Below are positions 59,443 to 64,000 of a DNA stretch of 64,000 nt, piece by piece; position 1 is the first letter of the stretch; each line of letters begins with the position of its first letter. This stretch comes from Cellulophaga sp. F20128. GTDB taxonomy: Bacteria; Bacteroidota; Bacteroidia; Flavobacteriales; Flavobacteriaceae. The notes below the pieces were generated by a model. That model was not told where the DNA came from. It did not search any database and saw nothing but the letters and a program-made list of their open reading frames with translations. The stretch is from assembly GCF_023015805.1 (NCBI RefSeq), contig NZ_JALKBA010000009.1:62001-126000 (forward strand). Reading direction: 5' to 3'. A program made the position numbers and the translations under genes.

Positions 59443-60897
59443 TTAAGCTGCTGGACTATTTTTTAATACTTCTAAGGTAAACTTCCAAAATTTTTGAACC
59501 GAAGAAATACTTACACGTTCATCTGGTGAATGCGCACCCTTTATGGTTGGACCAAAGCTAATCATATCCATTTCGGGATAATTTTGACCTAAAATACCAC
59601 ATTCTAAACCTGCATGGCAAGCAACAACCTTTGGTTTCATTCCAAAAACAGTTTCATATTGTGCCGCTAATACTTTTAAAATAGCAGAATCTGGATTAGG
59701 ATTCCACCCGGGGTAGCTCCCGCTAAATTCTACTTCAAAACCTGCCAATTCAAAAACCGATTTTAAGGCATTTGCCAAATCCATTTTACCGGAATCAACA
59801 GAAGATCTTGTTAGACATCCTATTTTTATAGCTCCGTCTTTGACTATTACTCTAGCGATATTGTTAGATGTCTCGACCAAATCTGCTATACTAGCACTCA
59901 TTGCATACACTCCATTATGAGCAGCATACATTGCACGTAATAATTTACCCTGTGCATCTGCTTCCATTACAGTGGAAGGCAAGTCTGTTGCGGTAATACT
60001 AATTTGTAGTTTTGGTTCTGTAAACCTCAACTCTTCTTTTATTGAACGCGCATAAGACTCAAAATTCTCTAAAAAATCGGCTGTAATTTTAATGGCAAGT
60101 ACCGCATTACTTTCTCTCGGTATGGCATTTCGCAAGCTACCACCATCTATCGTTGCAATACAAGTACCTGTCTGTTGGCTAATAGTGTACAAAAGCCTAT
60201 TCATAATTTTATTGGCATTACCTAATCCACGGTGTATATCCATACCACTATGGCCTCCACTTAAGCCTTTAACAGTTACTTTATACCCTATAAAATTAGC
60301 TGGAACAGCTACTGTGTCATAACTTCTTCTCGCTGTAACATCTACACCACCCGCACAACCAATGTCTATTTCATCATCTTCTTCCGTGTCTAGGTTTAAA
60401 AGAATATCCCCCTGTAAAACACCTCCCTTTAAACCCATTGCACCGGTCATTCCCGTTTCTTCATCAATGGTAAATAATGCTTCAAGGGGTGGGTGAGGAA
60501 TGTCTGTGCTTTCTAATAACGCCATAATAGCTGCAACTCCCATTCCATTGTCGGCTCCCAAGGTTGTCCCTTCTGCTCTAACCCAGTCACCATCCACATA
60601 CATTTGTATTCCTTGCGTCTCAAAATCAAAGACAGTATCATTGTTTTTTTGATGCACCATATCTAAATGAGACTGTAAGGTCACCATTTTTTTATCTTCC
60701 AAACCTTGTGAAGCAGGTTTACGAATAATGACGTTACCAACCGCATCTTTTATGGTCTCTAATTGCAATGATGCCCCAAAGTTTACCATAAATTGTATAA
60801 CTTGATCTTCTTTTTTAGAAGGCCTTGGTACAGCATTTAAATCTGCAAATTTATTCCAAACTGCTGTTGGTTCTAACTCTCTTATTGTTTTACTCAT
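59443..60897 (-). CDS. pepD: Aminoacyl-histidine dipeptidase (PepD, M20 family)
   Basis: A 484-residue cytoplasmic zinc dipeptidase. Metal and catalytic parts are VTLQSHLDMVHQK (His, Asp), GTTLGADNGMGVAAIMALLE (bridging Asp), ALFTIDEETGMTGAMGL (catalytic Glu-Glu) and HAGLECGILG; the lid domain has SGGHSGMDIHRGLGNA. I chose the ATG at 60897 (SKTIRELEP), because the family starts close to this helix; an in-frame ATG lies 8 codons upstream. It is divergent from the DUF3810 gene. Confidence 0.94.
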   Translation of the reverse strand: MSKTIRELEPTAVWNKFADLNAVPRPSKKEDQVIQFMVNFGASLQLETIKDAVGNVIIRKPASQGLEDKKMVTLQSHLDMVHQKNNDTVFDFETQGIQMYVDGDWVRAEGTTLGADNGMGVAAIMALLESTDIPHPPLEALFTIDEETGMTGAMGLKGGVLQGDILLNLDTEEDDEIDIGCAGGVDVTARRSYDTVAVPANFIGYKVTVKGLSGGHSGMDIHRGLGNANKIMNRLLYTISQQTGTCIATIDGGSLRNAIPRESNAVLAIKITADFLENFESYARSIKEELRFTEPKLQISITATDLPSTVMEADAQGKLLRAMYAAHNGVYAMSASIADLVETSNNIARVIVKDGAIKIGCLTRSSVDSGKMDLANALKSVFELAGFEVEFSGSYPGWNPNPDSAILKVLAAQYETVFGMKPKVVACHAGLECGILGQNYPEMDMISFGPTIKGAHSPDERVSISSVQKFWKFTLEVLKNSPAA

Positions 60898-60959
60898 CTC
60901 ATTGTGTTTTCTAAACATCAAAATTACACAATAGAAAATGATTATATATTGATATTCCC

Positions 60960-60967
60960 TACTTTTG
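60960..60967 (+). promoter_or_regulatory. -7 box of the DUF3810 gene, leaderless spacing
   Basis: TACTTTTG is an exact TAnnTTTG match ending 5 bases before the ATG at 60973. It implies a leaderless mRNA and rules out the GTG start at 60904. A -33 TTG at standard spacing is not seen. Confidence 0.4.
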
Positions 60968-60972
60968 ACAGA

Positions 60973-62040
60973 ATGAACAATAAATTAAAAAACGGAATTG
61001 CACTATTGCTACCCATTCAAATTGTAATGGTAAAATGGCTGGCCAATTACCCCGACTTTATTGAACAGTATTATAGTAATGGCATCTACCAATACACAGC
61101 TACATTTTTTCGATTTGTTTTAGGATGGATTCCATTTTCTGTTGGCGATATTCTCTATGCGCTACTAGTTTTAATAGCAGTGCGCTATATCATTGTAAAG
61201 CGCAACTACATAAAGCATAAACCCTTATCCTTTTTAAGGAATATAACTGTGGTTTTATCTATCGCTTATTTTACATTCCATATTACATGGGGGTTTAATT
61301 ATTACCGCGAACCTTTGTACAAAACATTACAAATTAAGAACAGCCATACCTTAGTTGAATTGGAAGATTTTGTAAATCTACTGGTACAGAAAACAAATAC
61401 TATTCATTATACGATAACCCAAGACACTACCAAGAGAGTTGTCATTCCCTATACCAAAGCAGAAATTTTTAAGCATACTATGGATGGGTATACCCAATTG
61501 GAACAAAAATATCCGTTTTTAAGCTATACTCCTTCTAGCCTAAAAACTTCGCTTTTTAGTACAGGCCTAAGTTATTCTGGATATGGAGGATACCTAAATC
61601 CTTTTACTAATGAAGCGCAGGTAAATGGAAAAATACCACTGTACCGATTTCCTGTGATTGCAGGTCATGAAGCAGGACACCAAATTGGGTATTCCGCGGA
61701 AAACGAAACCAATTTCATTGGCTACCTTGTCACTGCTAACAATACCGATATCTATTTTAAATATGCTGCGTATTCTTATGCGCTTAGCTATTGTTTAAGT
61801 GATATTAGGTATAACGATGAAGCCTTATTTAACACATTGTACGCCAAGCTTAATGTAGGCGTTAAAAAAAACTACCAAGAATTGAGTGACTTTTGGATGA
61901 CGTACAACAATCCTTTAGAACCAACTATGAAAACAATCTACAGTACCTTCTTAAAGGCAAACAATCAGGCAGATGGCATAAAGAGCTATAGCAGGATAGT
62001 ATCCCTATTGGTTTCTTATCATATGAAAAACCCTTTATAA
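60973..62040 (+). CDS. DUF3810 membrane protein with HEXXH motif
   Basis: A 355-residue protein with three N-terminal transmembrane helices (about 5-25, 52-72, 92-110), then a large extracytoplasmic or cytoplasmic domain. It contains RFPVIAGHEAGHQIGYSAEN, so an HEXXH zinc-peptidase motif, followed by ETNFIGYLVTANN; the glutamate of ENETN could be the third ligand, as in gluzincins. SYSGYGGYLNPFTNEAQVNG lies before it. The family is uncharacterised; proteolysis is inferred from the motif. I start at the ATG 60973 right after the -7 box. Confidence 0.85.
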   Translation: MNNKLKNGIALLLPIQIVMVKWLANYPDFIEQYYSNGIYQYTATFFRFVLGWIPFSVGDILYALLVLIAVRYIIVKRNYIKHKPLSFLRNITVVLSIAYFTFHITWGFNYYREPLYKTLQIKNSHTLVELEDFVNLLVQKTNTIHYTITQDTTKRVVIPYTKAEIFKHTMDGYTQLEQKYPFLSYTPSSLKTSLFSTGLSYSGYGGYLNPFTNEAQVNGKIPLYRFPVIAGHEAGHQIGYSAENETNFIGYLVTANNTDIYFKYAAYSYALSYCLSDIRYNDEALFNTLYAKLNVGVKKNYQELSDFWMTYNNPLEPTMKTIYSTFLKANNQADGIKSYSRIVSLLVSYHMKNPL

Positions 62041-62080
62041 CTGCTTGCTTTAACTATAGAATACTACTTAGGTTCATCCA

Positions 62081-62103
62081 AAATGTTAACAATTTTAACA
62101 TTT
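62081..62103. repeat. Inverted repeat before the amidohydrolase gene
   Basis: AAATGTTAA (62081-62089), CAATT, TTAACATTT (62095-62103): perfect 9-base arms. It could be a weak terminator for the DUF3810 gene or an operator of the next gene. There is no T-run beyond the arm. Confidence 0.5.
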
Positions 62104-62170
62104 CATTACAATTCTCCATTACAAGGTTTCCATATCTTTAGACGGACTAATTAACTAATCAAAAAATGAT

Positions 62171-64000
62171 ATGAGAATACGACTTTTATCACTTGCCTTA
62201 TTCTTGGCAAGTGCTACGTTGTTTGCACAGGATTATTTCCCTACAAACACCGGTGTAAAATCTAAAAACAACAATTACACGGCATTTACAAACGCAAAAA
62301 TTTACGTAACACCAACTCAAATTGTCGAAAATGGCACTTTGCTCATTCAAAATGGCAAGGTAGTGCAAGTAGGTAAACGCGTTAATATCCCAAAAAATTC
62401 TATTACTATAGATATCAAAGGGAAATCTATTTACCCATCTTTTATTGATCTCTATTCCGATTTTGGTATTGAAAAACCTAAAAGTTCTGGCGGAAGGTCT
62501 GCGCAATATGAAGCTTCTAGACAGGGTTATTATTGGAACGACCATATCATGCCCGAAACAAACGCTCTTACATCATTTCAGTTCGATTCTAAAAAGGCAG
62601 CAGAATACCAAAAAGCAGGATTTGGTGTTGTAAACACTCACATGCAAGACGGTATTGCTCGCGGAACAGGAGTACTTGTAGCACTTAACGATGACGGCAC
62701 AGACGGTGATCGTATTCTAGATGATACCTCTGCCCAATACTTTTCATTGTCTAAAAGTGTGGTAAAAAATCAATCCTACCCTTCATCATTAATGGGTTCA
62801 TTGGCACTATTACGCCAAATGTACGCTGATGCAGATTGGTATGCACAAGGAAACAGCGATACAAAAGATCTTTCATTAGAAGCATTGAACAAGAATAAAA
62901 GTTTAGTTCAAATATTCACAGCTGGAGATAAGGGTCATGCTCTAAGAGCAGATAAAATTGGTGACGCTAATAACATACAATATGTAATTTTAGCTGGTGG
63001 CAATGAATACGAAAGCATTGCAGATATAAAAGCTACCAATGCTACCTATATTGTACCTATTAATTTCCCAAATGCATATGATGTTTCTAACCCATACCAA
63101 GCAAGTTATGTGTCATTAGCTGATATGAGGAAATGGAACCAGGCGCCTTCTAACCCTAGAGTATTGTCAGATAACGGGGTTCCTTTTACTTTTACAACAC
63201 ATGATCTAAAATCACCTGCTGCCTTTAAGGAAAACCTATTAAAAGCTATTGAATATGGATTATCTAAAACAAAAGCCTTAGAAGCCCTAACAACTACACC
63301 AGCAAAAATTTTAGGAAAATCAGAACAAATTGGCTCTTTACAACAAGGTACCTATGCTAATTTTTTAATTACATCGGGGGATATTTTTGACAAGAGCACA
63401 ACGCTATATGAGAATTGGATTCAAGGACAAAAAAACATCATTACCAATAAAGATATAAAAGACATCAGTGGCGAATACAACTTGGTTGTAGCGGGTACTA
63501 CCTATAAGCTATCCATTACCGGAGAAGCAGAAAAACCCAGCGCTATTTTAAAACAAGACTCTACCACTATAAAATCTAAGTTTTCCTATAATGAAGATTG
63601 GATCGATCTTTCCTTTTCAACAGATGAGGGTGAAAAAAAGTATAGAATGACTGGCTTGGTCGCTTCAAACTCTTCGGACATTAGCGGTAGACTTATCGTT
63701 GCAAATGGAGAAGAATCTTCTTTTGTAGCTTCTAGGATTGCAGATGCCAAAGCGAAAGAAAAGAAAGAAAGCAAGGAAGATAACGCACCAGAAGTAGTGC
63801 CCGTTACCTATCCTAATGTTGGCTATGGTTATGCCAAAAAGCCTACCCAAGAAAATATTTTATTTAAAAATGCTACCGTTTGGACTAGCGAAGAAGCTGG
63901 TATTCTCACCAATACAGATGTACTAGTTAAAAATGGAAAAATTGCTGAAATAGGAACTAATTTACGAGCTAGCGGAGCAACAGTTGTAGATGCAACAGGA
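62171..64000 (+). CDS. Two-module amidohydrolase, truncated by the window end
   Basis: 610 codons are visible and the frame is open at base 64000. Residues 1-18 form a Sec signal peptide (LLSLALFLASATLFAQ). Residues about 35-420 resemble an imidazolonepropionase-type amidohydrolase (FTNAKIYVTPTQIVENGTLL, GKSIYPSFIDLYSDFG, ALEALTTTPAKILGKSEQIG, GTYANFLI). Where active members have a metal-binding H-x-H after the P-x-F-I-D strand, this copy has IDLYSDFG, so the first module is probably catalytically dead. A lysine/glutamate-rich linker (about 530-545) leads to a second module start (ILFKNATVWTSEEAGILTNT, VLVKNGKIAEIG), whose active site lies beyond the window. Bacteroidota have such exported proteins of about 1000 residues, with unknown substrates. 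Confidence 0.88.
   Translation, partial: MRIRLLSLALFLASATLFAQDYFPTNTGVKSKNNNYTAFTNAKIYVTPTQIVENGTLLIQNGKVVQVGKRVNIPKNSITIDIKGKSIYPSFIDLYSDFGIEKPKSSGGRSAQYEASRQGYYWNDHIMPETNALTSFQFDSKKAAEYQKAGFGVVNTHMQDGIARGTGVLVALNDDGTDGDRILDDTSAQYFSLSKSVVKNQSYPSSLMGSLALLRQMYADADWYAQGNSDTKDLSLEALNKNKSLVQIFTAGDKGHALRADKIGDANNIQYVILAGGNEYESIADIKATNATYIVPINFPNAYDVSNPYQASYVSLADMRKWNQAPSNPRVLSDNGVPFTFTTHDLKSPAAFKENLLKAIEYGLSKTKALEALTTTPAKILGKSEQIGSLQQGTYANFLITSGDIFDKSTTLYENWIQGQKNIITNKDIKDISGEYNLVVAGTTYKLSITGEAEKPSAILKQDSTTIKSKFSYNEDWIDLSFSTDEGEKKYRMTGLVASNSSDISGRLIVANGEESSFVASRIADAKAKEKKESKEDNAPEVVPVTYPNVGYGYAKKPTQENILFKNATVWTSEEAGILTNTDVLVKNGKIAEIGTNLRASGATVVDATG

Noticed and set aside
60904-60972. Upstream GTG start for the DUF3810 protein
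   Set aside because: A TAnnTTTG box lies between it and the ATG at 60973, and the extra residues do not read like a membrane-protein start.

Overview
The window is chromosomal DNA of a marine-type member of the Flavobacteriaceae (phylum Bacteroidota). The evidence is low G+C, SusC/SusD outer-membrane proteins, a type IX secretion cargo protein with a gliding-motility-type C-terminus, the gliding lipoprotein GldI, many small lipoproteins, and promoter boxes of the Bacteroidota form TAnnTTTG. The genus cannot be fixed from the sequence alone. I saw no rRNA, tRNA, CRISPR array, prophage or insertion sequence.

Layout. (1) 1-11568 is a carbohydrate-utilisation locus. On the minus strand it has susC, susD, a sulfatase, a DUF6807 lipoprotein and a Gfo/Idh/MocA oxidoreductase; divergently it has a LacI-type regulator and a ThuA-like protein. 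(2) 11579-20777 holds a hemolysin-III-like membrane protein and an 8.5-kb gene for a SprB-repeat surface protein. (3) 20897-27165 holds a sugar-dehydrogenase-like lipoprotein, a muropeptide-recycling set (murQ divergent from a NagZ-like GH3 enzyme and anmK) and an MFS exporter. (4) 27319-38135 is housekeeping: udk-ftsB-methylmalonyl-CoA mutase (two subunits), then parA-parB-DUF5683-dapB, lepB, a four-helix-bundle protein, WbqC and DUF6122. (5) 38499-44574 is a three-gene cassette of planctomycete-like families (PSD1 cytochrome/DUF1549/LamG/DUF1553, DUF1501, DUF2231-cytochrome-LRR). (6) 44686-50849 is a minus-strand block: TPR protein-ribH, then small membrane protein-mutL-rhomboid-rhomboid-EEP phosphatase. 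(7) 50974-64000 holds recF, a lipoprotein, a DciA-like protein, ndk, a PhoD-like phosphatase, nrnA-gldI-cyclophilin/FKBP, a GH18 chitinase, a CBS protein, pepD, a DUF3810 membrane metallopeptidase candidate, and the first 610 codons of an amidohydrolase that leaves the window.

How the parts may work together. The most interesting link I found is regulatory. The same 12-base CpG-centred pseudo-palindrome lies at the susC promoter (9348-9359) and 29 kb away upstream of the PSD1/DUF1501 cassette (38400-38411). LacI-family operators typically look like this, and a lacI gene sits beside susC. This suggests, but does not prove, that glycan uptake (SusCD, sulfatase), sugar oxidation or modification (Gfo/Idh/MocA, ThuA, DUF6807) and the cytochrome-bearing cassette form one regulon. 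The second theme is very short leaders: several genes have a TAnnTTTG box only 4-6 bases before the start codon, which implies leaderless or near-leaderless mRNAs. All functional calls come from reading translated sequence and recalling family motifs; no database search was run.
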